Assembly: GCA_015039465.1 (NCBI GenBank)
Contig: MU130348.1
Span: 95,705 to 120,154 of the forward strand
Direction: 5' to 3'
DNA from: Phlegmacium glaucopus
Taxonomy: Eukaryota; Basidiomycota; Agaricomycetes; Agaricales; Cortinariaceae
Length of the DNA stretch: 24,450 bases
A program made the translations under genes and the position numbers. Shown piece after piece: positions 1 to 9,255 of the stretch. How positions within the stretch are numbered: position 1 is the first letter of the stretch; each line of letters opens with the position of its first letter. Below the pieces are notes generated by a model that saw only the letters and a list, made by a program, of their open reading frames with translations, made no database searches and had not been told where the DNA came from.

Positions 1-1560
1 GCCAGCTATTCCAGTTTCGGCCACTTGAACGTTATAAGACGGGCCGCACGGGTGTTGGGCCATAGTTATAAGGACGACTTACCTACCTACTAGGATACGC
101 CGTACACGGAATTATAGGTAGTGTAAGTGTCAAGGTCGACTAAGTCTCTCTGTCTACCCACATATTTACACACAAACAACGGCTACCGTTGAAGTTCCGG
201 CTAGTACAGGCCGTCTTCTTACGTCGTCCGCTACACACCGATAGTCTCCCGTCACCCTACTAAGGTTTCTTACTCCTTATACGTAGCAAAGACTTTAGGC
301 GTTAACTTTCCGAGTACCATACACGTAGTACTCTACCGGCCACGGCCGTAGTTACGAGTAAATAAAATAAATAAACTTTCTTCCGTGGGACACTTTTGTG
401 TAAGTCCCGGTATTACTTGAGGAACGTCCGTAGGTTTCGTACGCTACAGTGTCCACACCATCCGTAACGAACACGGGCCGTGCCGACAATACGTGGGTTA
501 CGGGAACATCTGGAGAAGTTTCCCCTTGTCGTTTTCTTACATCTAAAACGGAAGGATTTTCGAGATTGCAGTTGGGCTCACCTCGGTCTCGTTCCCCATG
601 AGGACTAAATACTATAACGGACGGTCATAAAGCAAGTAAATGTTCTGGCCTAGCCGTCGGTGGAGGGTAAGCCGGACCTTCAGCTTCGTCGGTAGCCTGA
701 GAAGGTACAGGTACGTGTGTTTCTGCTCACAAAGAAGGCCATACGGTGGAGGAAATAGGGTCCCCGGCCACAACAACGGCCACTTTAGAACCTCAGAGAA
801 ACCAGGAGAGAGTTAAGGTAAAGTGGGTGACGTGCATGCCGTTGGGATCGTGTGGCCCGTCTCTACAATCTACTGGTGCGTCGGCTAAGGTTGGTGTTCT
901 TTTACGAGCCGTACCAGTGTTGCGATACGTTTAGCTTGTCGTGTCGTTAGCTATACGAACTTGTGCGAGTTAGCATGATGGTTTTAGATTGTCAACTCCG
1001 CCCTGTCTGTCGTCACCTCTTTACCTCCTCACTATAACTCTCTCGCCTCCTCTTTGCGGGGGACCTGTAATGTCGTTACCTGTATATGCCACGCTTCAAC
1101 TTGTGCGTACGTGGCCGTAAGCCGTACGACGGCCGGCCGTAGTGGCCGCCTGGAGACCCAATGACCTACCTCAATAGAGACCGACAGCTCCTCTTTGTCA
1201 CTCGTTAAGAAGAGGGTAATTGTACTCGTAAAGCTACTTGTTGACAGTCCGAGGTTTAGGTTCGTTTCCAGGTTGTTAACCCGGCTCGGTGGCCTTCATG
1301 CCTGGCCGTCTGGTAGCTTTTCCTAGCCCTCCCTGATTGACGGGAGTACGAAGTCGAGTTCGTTCGCGTCGTTCACCGTCTTCAGTATCTTTAATTACCG
1401 GTTGTTCAGTAACTGTGACTGAACACCCTGTAAACCCTACTTTAGCAGTTACTTGGTCACGGACGGTCACTACTACGACGAGTTGCCGGACCTGGCCGTA
1501 GCCGTGACCGTGGTAGACTGTAGGTGACCAGTGGATAGCCGGGATTAGGTTAACTCCTAG
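1..1560. CDS. KDZ-1 transposase, C-terminal part (readable only after complementing in place)
   Basis: The complement of the printed letters, read left to right, encodes the middle and C-terminal parts of a KDZ-family DNA transposase, the enzyme that mobilises Kyakuja/Dileera/Zisupton elements. Motifs in order: FCPACPQPGIN at about 37-70; DGNFKADHV at about 182-210; an intron with GTATGT start at about 327-380 holding a GCCGGTGCCGGC tract; CDVTG and CARHGCY at about 443-490; FKGEQQKN; YDIACQY at about 607-630; LFHVHAH at about 700-720; GEILESLWSSLN at about 781-815; AHRAEMLDDH at about 850-880. A coding-like tail follows to about 1560 and ends at a GTACTC splice-donor-like site. These match KDZ-2 (14.1-17.5 kb) region by region. 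The reading starts a few codons after the point where the normal minus-strand KDZ-1 exon stops (near 2200), so flipping the block makes one gene. No stop was seen in the core after intron removal. Confidence 0.9.
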
Positions 1561-2170
1561 TTCATGAGTGTGATGGCAACTATACCAAAATTAAACATAA
1601 AGATTCTAATGACAAATTCCTTTACAAGTTTTGTTTAGGTTGTTGGTCGTTGGTTATTGTTTAAAGACATAATTCGTTCAACCCCAAAGGAACTTTCATA
1701 TTGGTCATATGAGAACTTATTTTGAAGGTTTATGTCCAAAATTTCAGGTTAGGAAAAATCTGATAGAAAGTGTTGGACAGAGAAGAGAAAAGAGAGAAGA
1801 AAGGATTAGACTGGTCACAAATTTCAGGTTAAAGAGTCTGATATACTCTAACACTAAACTATTTGTTTCTATTAAGGGAAAAACCCCAAGTTATAAGAAA
1901 CGAATATACTCTTTGGTTAAAACCTTCTTGTTTTTGTTCGGGGAAATCCTAAATTATAAGATACTTGTCATGGTTTTTGTTTACTAAATTTCAGGGACTG
2001 TCCGTCTGATACTTTGTCGAAATATCATGTTCCTAAAGAGGAGTCTGAGACTGTTTCCGAAATTATAAGGTTGAGGTTTCTGTTCAGGGAAATCCTAAAT
2101 TATAAGAAACTTGACTCACTTCATCCTGTTCAGGTGAACATTCAAGAGAGATTGAACACGGTTAAGTGAC
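1561..2170. repeat. AT-rich repeat tract related to the foldback element arms (inside block A)
   Basis: No gene is seen here. Read as complement, a TTTAGGATTTAATATTCT-like motif recurs (about 1943-1962 and 2088-2107, with a weaker copy near 1890), as do TTTAAAGTCC and CAGACT motifs, suggesting a degenerate tandem repeat of roughly 130-150 bp. The end of the tract (about 2131-2168) carries ACAAGTCCACTTGT followed by AACTTGTGCCAATTCA. That order also occurs in the left inner arm of the foldback element at about 12522-12564, so the two are related. The normal-strand frame at 1709-1987 is an artefact of the reversed text. Confidence 0.6.
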
Positions 2171-2464
2171 AAACACTTTGAACCCTGCTGATCACCACTC
2201 CCGTACCCGGCCCATTTCAATCTTTTCATCCAACGCCACAATCGACTCATTCTGTGAAACTCCCTGTACAAATCAACAACCCCCGCGGGGGACGTCGGCA
2301 TTGTCAGTCGGCGTAGGAGTTGATAGAATTGATACGCAGATGCCTTCAGCTCCAGGTTGAACAAACGGAAATGGTCCAATAGCTCGACAGTAAACAAGGT
2401 TCTGATTCGTTGGAAACTTGCCGGCAGCAGTCGGGCTGCCAAAAGATCACAGTGCAACATATTG

Positions 2465-2761
2465 AGGTCTTTGCTGTGATCCACCAGATCTGATCAGATC
2501 TGAGCAGATTTGGCAGGCATTCTGAGCAGATCTGCTCAGATGGTCAGATCTGAGCAAAATGGAAACTATATACCTCCCTAACCTTAATAAAACCCTAACC
2601 AAACCTTAACCCAAACCTTAAACAAACCTTAACCAAACCTTAACCAAACCTTATCAGAAGTAGCTGGTAGGTCTCTATTTTCTCAGATCCACTCAGAATC
2701 TGAGCAGATATAACAATTCTGATCAGATCTGATCAGATCTGGTGGGGGACAGAAAAGTACT
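2465..2761. mobile_element. MITE-like element with long imperfect TIRs and a 9-bp target duplication
   Basis: A 297-bp insert inside a KDZ-1 exon. Its ends are imperfect inverted repeats: the left end begins AGGTCTTTGCTGTGATCCACC and the right end, reverse-complemented, AGTACTTTTCTGTCCCCCACC (15 of 21 identical). Both continue into palindromic AGATCTGATCAGATCT blocks. AACATATTG is found directly outside each end (2456-2464 and 2763-2771), a 9-bp target site duplication. That length fits Mutator-like (MULE) elements better than 8-bp-duplicating hAT or KDZ elements. The insert contains no coding. A second sequence with the same left end starts at 22003. Confidence 0.75.
2575..2656. repeat. Degenerate telomere-like CCTTAA/CCCTAA tract inside the MITE
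   Basis: About 80 bp of tandem AACCTTA-type units (AAACCTTAACC and similar), with one AACCCTAACC close to the common fungal telomere repeat (TTAGGG on the other strand). Units drift between 9 and 12 bp. It forms the core of the MITE, so it is probably an internal satellite and not a true interstitial telomere. Confidence 0.6.
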
Positions 2762-3667
2762 GAACATATTGTGCCCTCGGCATTCACAGCTAACCATTGC
2801 AATGTCGTGAATACCGTTGCTATGGACCACTCTGAGGTAGGTGCCGATAAATGGGAGGGCTGAAGGAGGTCCGCTGGCAGTATCCTTACCGGCACCTGGA
2901 CCGACCTCGGACGGCAGGTACTGATTGATGATTGGTGTTTCTACTTCTTCTTGCTCTAACTCATCTTCCAGCTCTCCAAAATCTGCAGGATGTTCCATGT
3001 GCGCATCACCTAAATCTCCTGTACCATTTTCTAAGAGGTCCTGCAAATATTGCATGAACTCCTCTTCACATTGATCATTATGTACACCATCAGCGTGTCC
3101 AACGGTAACGTCGTGGTGTTCATTGTCTGCTGAGAATGCCAGTGCCGGTGCCGGTGCCGCTTGGGGGTCTACACCTTGAAGTAATGTTTGCTCGGCATTA
3201 TCCTTTGCAGTCTCTCCTGTCTCCAGGAAGTTCATTTGAAGTTTCAGGTTTTCACAGAGAGGTGTTCCGACATGATGTGGGACAAGCAGATACGTGCCGA
3301 CCTCCCAGAGATGAGCTGTTTGAAAGAAACTCCTGTTCCATCTCTCGATCCATAGGAACTTCAGTATTGATACCTCTGTCTTTTAAATACCTACCCGATA
3401 TGTTTTTACAGGCACTGGCTGGGGGGAAATGTTACCCATTTCGTAATCAATGGGAGGCATATCAGGGTCTTTTGGCTCCGCTGATAATGCATGAGTAGGG
3501 GTATCTAATGATTCCAAGATTTTTTTCATAACCATTGTTCCATCATCGCCCATTACTCTAATCTTGGAGTGTGTGACAACCTGAGCTGAGTCCGGTTGTC
3601 CGTCTACCAAAGGCTGTTTCCCGTGTTTGCGTTTTTGGGACTTTTTGGGCTGTATATGTGTGGACAT

Positions 3668-3868
3668 GTTAGCAGCAAGATGCTGACAGCTAGAGACTTA
3701 GAATATATGATCGATGGGTGAAAGATAATCAGTACCGCATGATGGCCGGCCGTAAGGGCTGATGAGGGCCGGTTGAGGCCGGCCTCATGTTTAACATGCG
3801 GCACACATCAATAGTGCTTGGGATGATCGACGATAAGACATTTCCCCACTCTTTACTGCTCCTACAAC
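3668..3868. promoter_or_regulatory. Divergent intergenic spacer between KDZ-1 and the 3869 gene
   Basis: A 200-bp gap separates two genes transcribed away from each other (KDZ-1 minus, 3869 plus), so it should hold both promoters. It carries a GGCCGG-rich palindromic patch at about 3741-3785 (GATGGCCGGCCGTAAGGG, then GAGGGCCGGTTGAGGCCGG). No clear TATA box is seen. Calling it a shared promoter is inference from layout. Confidence 0.45.
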
Positions 3869-6075
3869 ATGGCTGCCCCAGCCGGTCGCCTTGTCCGTGT
3901 ATATAATGACCAAGAACGAGCCGCTATCAATCCTTTCAAAACTGATTATCTCAACGCAACAACACCGGCTGCAAGAAAAACAATTGCCCAGGTATACATT
4001 TTTCCAGCGCTCTTTAACTACTGGGCGGGAATTGGAGAAGTAATCACAGATGATCAGATGCGAGGACGGACCGAGGTGACTTTTAATTTATTCAAGTGAG
4101 GTTCCGCTTTAACATGTAACCTAGGAACTCCTCCGGTGGCTGAGGAATGTTTGGCGCAACAAGAAGAAGCCTAAGTTGATACAAGGACGTACATACAGAC
4201 TTACTGATGTCCTATGGTGGACCCAGGAAAAGGCTGTCTTGGTCGAGATCGCTTCAATTATGAACATGCGATCCGTAACCACCAGAACTCCTGGGTGGTT
4301 AGGGCATCGCCTGCCAGCTTCTAAGAATATAATAGATGCAATGACAGTGGAAGCTAAGAGGGAGCTTGAGGCAGTGGCAGAAAGGATGCGGCTTGAGGGG
4401 TTGCCGGATGACCTGCAACGCAAGTAGGTGCCGGTGCCGGTGCCGGTTTGAAAACGAGATCTGATCATTTGTCAGACACGTGGAAGATAAGTGGTATTCT
4501 CGTTTTACTGCAGCAGCAAATGCCTATGAGAGTGAGATGGGTCTGTTATGTATATCTGTTGTGGCGTACACTGGGAATGCCGGGCAATTGGTCATTGATA
4601 TGTGCGTGGTAGATTCTGCCGGTGAGCTGTGACTGACACCAGTGCAGTCATGATGAAATTGCCAGCATTTTGAAAGTGCCTGGCCGCTCATTTGAAGAGA
4701 TATATCCAGACAAAAGCAAAGATATCAAGCGCACACTACTGGAATATCTCAAGATACTTGCGGCACCGATTGCCGGTGGGAGTGCCGGTGTACATGCCGG
4801 CATCACGACCGGTGTGAATGCCGGTCCTGGTCCAGACACTCTTACCATTCAGTTGGACCCCAACAGGTTCCCTATCGCCCCCAGGTTTGCATCCTGGAAC
4901 AAGGTTAGCAAGGAGGACCTAGAGCGACTATATAGGATGTATATCACGCAACATTATCGTGGGTGTCTCCATTAAACCCGAAAGAGACAATCTGAGGAAC
5001 TAATGGGATTAAAGGTCTGGCATGCAGTGACCGGCACCGGCAGGCCCCGTTTCAAAGGATTGCCGCTAGACCATCGGACTTCATTGATGCCGAATACTTA
5101 CCCAATGGTATCACAATCAGTGATCCACGGTCCATGAAGCTTGAGGCTGTGGTCAAGTTGTTCCAAAACATTACCATCCGTGAAGAAGCCCATGGTATCC
5201 CAAATGCCTTCCGATTCAAAGCGATACTTTCCAGTCGCAAACAGGGCACCCTGTGTGAGGCCCGGTATGATGGTGGTGTTGCCGAGTCCGAACCACGACC
5301 GGCATCAGGGCCGGTGCCTGGAAGGAGAGCAGAACCTCAGAGCAGTATAGTGACATCTGGCTCAAGTCCTACTCTCATTCAGCAACAGTTACTCTTGGCC
5401 CCATATTCTTTCAACACAATTCATCGACCGATCATTCAATCGACAGCAGATCTGCCACCGGCACCGGCACCGGCACCTCAACAACCGACGGGACTTCCTG
5501 TCTTGGATCCGGCACTCTTGTCTGCACCGGTATCTACCGCAGATCAGGTGCTGCCACTGGCATTGTCCGATCAGCACACCACTCCACTGTCGCCTGAAGT
5601 TGCAATAGCACGTGCACCGGCACTATTGCATCTACTTGAATCTTTGCTTGCGTCTGAGCCGGCATCAACAGAGGTATCCGGTAATCACGGCATACTGGCA
5701 GAGGATTCAACAATTGATTCAGGACTACTACAAGTCTCCATACCACCAGGTGAAGAGCTGAACACATTAAGGGCCCCAGGACAGCGACATCAGGAAGTCT
5801 CAATATGGCAAGGTGAAGAGGTACAGGACGTGAGGCCAGCAGCCACCCAAATGTCGTCAGGTAGCAAAATGGTACCAATGCCGAATGCATTAACGGCCCC
5901 AGTACAACAAGAGCCACAAGACTCAAGACAGGCAGGAACCCGAAGGTCATCGCGTCACAGCACAGTTCTAAAGCCAGTGTCGGCGCCGGCGCCGGTACAG
6001 CAAACAGAGGCACAGGATTTAACACCGGCCGGGACCAGAAAGTCATCACGTAACAAGAGGAAGACTAGGCAGTAA
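3869..6075 (+). CDS. Agaricomycete-specific protein of unknown function, five exons
   Basis: I recognise this as a family scattered through Agaricomycete genomes with no known function. The start is MAAPAGRLVRVYNDQERAAI. Likely exons: 3869-4075; 4125-4423; 4476-4621; 4677 to about 4965; about 5046-6075, giving a protein of roughly 650 residues. Introns 4076-4124, 4424-4475 and 4622-4676 have GT...AG ends and keep frame. Conserved blocks: FPALFNYWAGIGEVITDDQ; WLRNVWRNKKKP followed by TYRLTDVLWWTQEKAV; TPGWLGHRLPASKNIIDAM; LVIDMCVVDSA; VPGRSFEEIYPDKSKDIKR; PFQRIAARPSDFIDAEYLPNG; HGIPNAFRFKAILSSRK. The C-terminal 250 residues are Pro/Ala/Ser-rich and end in two AGTR(R/K)SSR repeats and a basic tail (NKRKTRQ), suggesting a nuclear or nucleic-acid-binding protein. 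GCCGGT microsatellites invade exons and intron 2. The fourth intron is the least certain. It is divergent from KDZ-1, so it could be element cargo; that is inference. Confidence 0.75.
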
Positions 6076-6306
6076 AATAAATTCATGACATGTATCTGTG
6101 AACCATATACCTCGTCAACTTTTGATGGCCACACTGCATGCCGGCAATATGAAACTGGGCGCCGGGATACTTGCTAATAAGCCATTAAATTGCACCAAAA
6201 TAGAAATGTTCATTGTACAGTTTACTTATGTACAAATGTCAAGAAAGCAGCAAAATATAATTGAAGAACGGTAAAGAAATACAAAATAACAAAAAAAACC
6301 CGGCTC
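6076..6306. other. Convergent 3' spacer
   Basis: About 230 bp between two converging 3' ends (3869 gene, plus; zinc-cluster C-terminus, minus). It is AT-rich and ends in an A-rich stretch (about 6280-6300) that would lie just past the minus-strand stop codon. No gene is seen. Confidence 0.5.
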
Positions 6307-6905
6307 TCAGTCCTCCCTCCGCTTTTTGGGCGCCGGCTCATTGATCAGTGGGTCTCCCGGGCGTTTGCCGGAAGGGCCGGCAATTGGTTCTGGGGCCAGT
6401 GACTGGAGGTGAGGAGACCAGCGGAGCTCAGTGATGGGAGGCACTGGAGAACGAGACCGTGAGCGGGAGCGAGTAGGCTCTGCTGCAGGGCCGAGAGGAT
6501 TCGGTGGGATCACAAGCAGAGTCGTGGGATTCAAGGCCGCAGCTTCTTGTGAGGTCTGAGGGGTGGGAGGTTGGAGTGTCACGGTTGGTGGAGCCGAGGG
6601 GATCGGGGCCGGAGGTGCTGGCATCTCAACTGGAACCGGCGCTACTTCAACAAGATGGGTGCCGGCGGCGTTTGTCTGATCCTCAAGGTCCTGGCTGGGT
6701 TGAAGTATGGGTGTGGGTGGTGCCGGTTGGACCTCTGTGGTGCGCTCAATGACCGGTGCTGGTGCTGGGTCAGTTGCTTCTGCCAGTGTCAGCATTGGTG
6801 AGGGTGGTGCCGGCCGGTCAGTTGGCACCGGCTCGGTCGCTAGGGCCGGTGCCAGCTCAGTAACTGGTACCGGCTGGATAGCTCTTGCCTGTGTCACTGC
6901 CGGCT
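6307..6905 (-). CDS. C-terminal end of the zinc-cluster/coiled-coil protein (rest is in block B)
   Basis: An open minus-strand frame of about 200 residues, extremely rich in Pro, Ala, Thr and Val with APAP/VPVTE repeats. It has an SRSRSRSPVPP stretch (about 6475-6435) and a basic C-terminus ending KKRRED, a plausible nuclear localisation signal. It has no ATG; the first residues in frame are VEPAVTQARAIQ, so it continues upstream past about 6905, exactly where the reversed block starts. When block B is flipped, the coiled-coil exon ending NHIEPAP (printed near 12196) lands directly upstream. I therefore read this as the C-terminus of that protein. The exact junction residues were not resolved. 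Confidence 0.65.
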
Positions 6906-6924
6906 CAACCGATGTTACTAAATG

Positions 6925-9255
6925 GTCCTTAAGGACCTAAGGAGGACCTAAGGACCTCCTTAGGCCCGTCAGGTCCGCCTAAGGACCTCCTTCTGCACCC
7001 CCTCACATTTCAAGTCTAGCCAAAGCTGTAGCGGGTTAAAAGTCTGCCTGAGGGAAGAAGGTACCATAGAGGTCGTTCCAAACTTGAACGTAAACAACTT
7101 GTTGCTTGCGCGAGCACATGTAAGACTGACATCAGGGCCAACGGTAGTAGCCAGGTTCCAAGAGACCAAGAGGCCAGGAAGGTAGCGCAAGATGTTGAAG
7201 CTGTAGTTTGAGGAGTGTTCGTGGATTGAAACAGTAGGGGTATACGGGAGCTGTAGATGCTAGAGCTGAGACTATTGTACTGGAGGGAAAGTTAGCGTGA
7301 GGAAAGGTGGTGCCATGAAGGTCGTTTTGAGCTTTACTACGGGAACCCTGCTGCTCGCGCGCGAGCGTTCGGGTCAGTTGAAACTGCAGTTGGAGATTGA
7401 GGGCTGAGAACTGTAGAGAGCGGAGTAAACAAGGGTACAAGCGTTAAAGGTATTAGCAGGTAGCCAGCTGTAGGTAAAGGTAGGGGACATGAACGTCATT
7501 CAGCAGAGACGACAAGCGTAAGTGTAAAAACAGTAGGCGACTGTTATAAGAAAGAAGGTCAAAGAAATAGGGAACTTGAAGGCAAAGAAGACTGCTACAG
7601 CGTTCGAGGTTCACGCTAAGGTTCCATACACATAATAGAAAACCCGTAACCACGCACAAAAATGGCTTTTCTTCATACGGAGCTCACAACAGTATCCCAT
7701 AAGGCAACGGTCCTTATGCAGCATCCCATACCACGACCCGAAAGCCAAGACACCAAAGCTTGTGTGTGTCTAAGCAACCGACCATTCACAACAAAAGAAG
7801 TGACGGAAATAGAAGCGATTGAAAAAGAAGAGAAAAAACATGAGCGAGCCAAAGAACGAGCCAGAAAGGTTGAACGAACCAGCGAGCGAGTCGGAGAAAG
7901 GAACAACAGAGGAACGGTAGGAGAAGATGGAGGTGGTAAGAGAGCGTAGGTTGGCGAAGTAGGGTCTAAAGGAGGTAGAGAAGTTGAAGTGACATAGGGT
8001 GAAACAGTGAGAGCAGTAAGACCTGTAGGCAAAAACATTGTGGTCGGTAAAGAAGTGCAAGCTGCCAACGAGGACTGTCCAGAAGCTAAAACAGTGGAAG
8101 TTTGAGGTGGGGTGGTAGCAAACCGAAGTAGTGTCCGTGCGCTTGTAATTTATACCAGTGGTTTGAGTATGGGCCGTGTACTTCACCCGAAACACAGGTT
8201 GGACATTCAAGTAGGTGGTAAGCCGATAAGAGGACACAACTGAGCACTAGACATCGACAAGCTCATAGGCTACCCAGGTACCAATGACACAGCTACAACC
8301 TTAGCCTACTCAAAACCTGATTTTGTCACTCGAGAAAGCTACAAGCCCATAGAAACAAGCAATTGAACAACAAGTGTCGACAAACTCACAGACTTTGTAA
8401 GCGCTAACGAAACAGCAGTGCCGAGCTTCCATGACCCAGGACGCGATATCCCGAGAGGAACCTGTAAACCCATCATCGCTGTTGTTAGCGCCGTCTTAAC
8501 CTGTCTGGGTATACATGCAGTTGAAGAGAAGGAAGGAGGAGTCCATGAAAGAAAGACTAAAGGAGACAAAATGAAGAATCGTAGAGCAAGAGAGAGTAAC
8601 AGTAGGGGGAAGAAAGACTTAGCGGTGAGCAGAGCAGCAGACTGAGTAGCGACCAGAGCAGCGACAAGAACAACGACCAGAGCCAGGAAGAGTATTGGCC
8701 CTGAGCACCCTTCGAGCCTATTCCATCGTAGCACCTGCCAACATACACCACGACCGGACGACCGCCACCTTCTTCGTGACGCTGTCAGCCACGAAACCTG
8801 AATTCGAAACGCTTGCACCTACGCATGTTCCATAGCCACTGAGCCTCACTACAGTTGACGAAGTGGTCAAGAGGATGGAGCAGATACTACGAGGAGGCAA
8901 GGCGAAGGGTGAGGCTTAGAAGGAGTGAGTTGCTCTGAAGGCTTAGACTTAGCAGTAGTGAGCAAAGTAGGGAGGAGTTGAAGGAAGGAAAGAAGTTGAA
9001 ACTAGAAAAGAACAATAACGCCATTCAAAAGTAATAAAAGAAGAAGTTGTTGGACATTGAGAGTAATATAGGGAGATCGAAAAAGGTAGCTCGGAAGTAG
9101 AGTGTCAGACGTATAAAGTGTTAGTGGAAACTGAAGAGGGAGCTACAGTTGAGCATGAAGGTACGGTTAAGAAGTTTTAGAAGTTCTTTTAGAAGTTCAA
9201 GAAGACCCATGGAGCTTAGTATAAGCCCACGTGCGAACCAAGGGCCGAGACCGTA
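6925..9255. mobile_element. Ty3/gypsy retrotransposon Gag-type polyprotein frame (readable only right to left, uncomplemented)
   Basis: Reading printed letters from 9255 down to about 6925 gives one uninterrupted frame of about 776 codons; a TAA precedes it at about 9306. It starts MPEPGTKRAPEYDSRYPEEL and continues with a short helical domain (LEDFLEDFEEL, REKSKVIVKYADCEMKARWK, LEGYNESYRLLKKKIMKTY). This is the N-terminal Gag domain of basidiomycete gypsy elements: capsid, multimerisation, RNA packaging. A basic/acidic stretch follows (KKGRKLRRDETSDDDSDS), then a long Glu/Lys-rich and Ser/Thr-rich region. The C-terminal part repeats a (V/I)PW.KGVRLK motif twice (near 7310 and 7060). No clear CCHC knuckle, protease DTG, reverse transcriptase or integrase was seen, so the element is truncated or non-autonomous here. 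The 5' LTR lies just upstream (next entry). Confidence 0.85.

Larger units (their letters stand above)
1..2185. other. Block A: sequence printed reversed without complementing
   Basis: Within this block the letters make biological sense only when reversed as a string (or complemented in place). A hand count over 421-720 gives about 24 CG versus 11 GC, 28 GT versus 13 TG, 22 AC versus 15 CA and more TA than AT, the mirror image of the flanking DNA. Complementing in place and reading left to right gives a KDZ transposase with its family motifs (next entry). The right boundary lies between about 2170 and 2205: the complement up to 2168 still matches the inner arm of the foldback element at 12.5 kb, while normal minus-strand KDZ coding is clear by 2205. 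Open reading frames called here on either normal strand are artefacts. Confidence 0.93.
2190..3667 (-). pseudogene. KDZ-1 transposase, N-terminal part, interrupted by a MITE
   Basis: Minus-strand coding for the N-terminal, CxC2-type part of a KDZ transposase. It begins at 3667 with a lysine-rich start (MSTHIQPKKSQKRK). The signature LWEVGTYLLVPHHVG lies near 3290-3240, an acidic stretch follows (about 3235-2900), then VVHSNGIHDIAMVSCECRG (about 2845-2780). After a 297-bp insertion the same frame resumes with LLPASFQRIRTLFT, KASAYQFYQLLRRLT and WRWMKRLKWAGYG (about 2450-2195). KDZ proteins carry these blocks in this order just before the FCPACPQPGIN motif, which here sits in block A. The cysteine cluster expected before LWEVG is not visible: the frame shifts near 3300-3330, so that region looks deleted or broken. 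The gene is head to head with the gene at 3869. The insertion, the frameshift and the reversed C-terminal block make it non-functional as printed. Confidence 0.85.

Noticed and set aside
746..1987. Short open frames on normal strands (746-934, 1276-1470, 1709-1987)
   Set aside because: They lie in reversed block A; the true coding is the complement read in place (KDZ), so these frames have no meaning.
2116..2190. C-terminal extension of the KDZ-1 minus-strand frame (after KWAGYG, down to 2116)
   Set aside because: KDZ similarity stops near 2195; the remaining residues are read through into reversed text.
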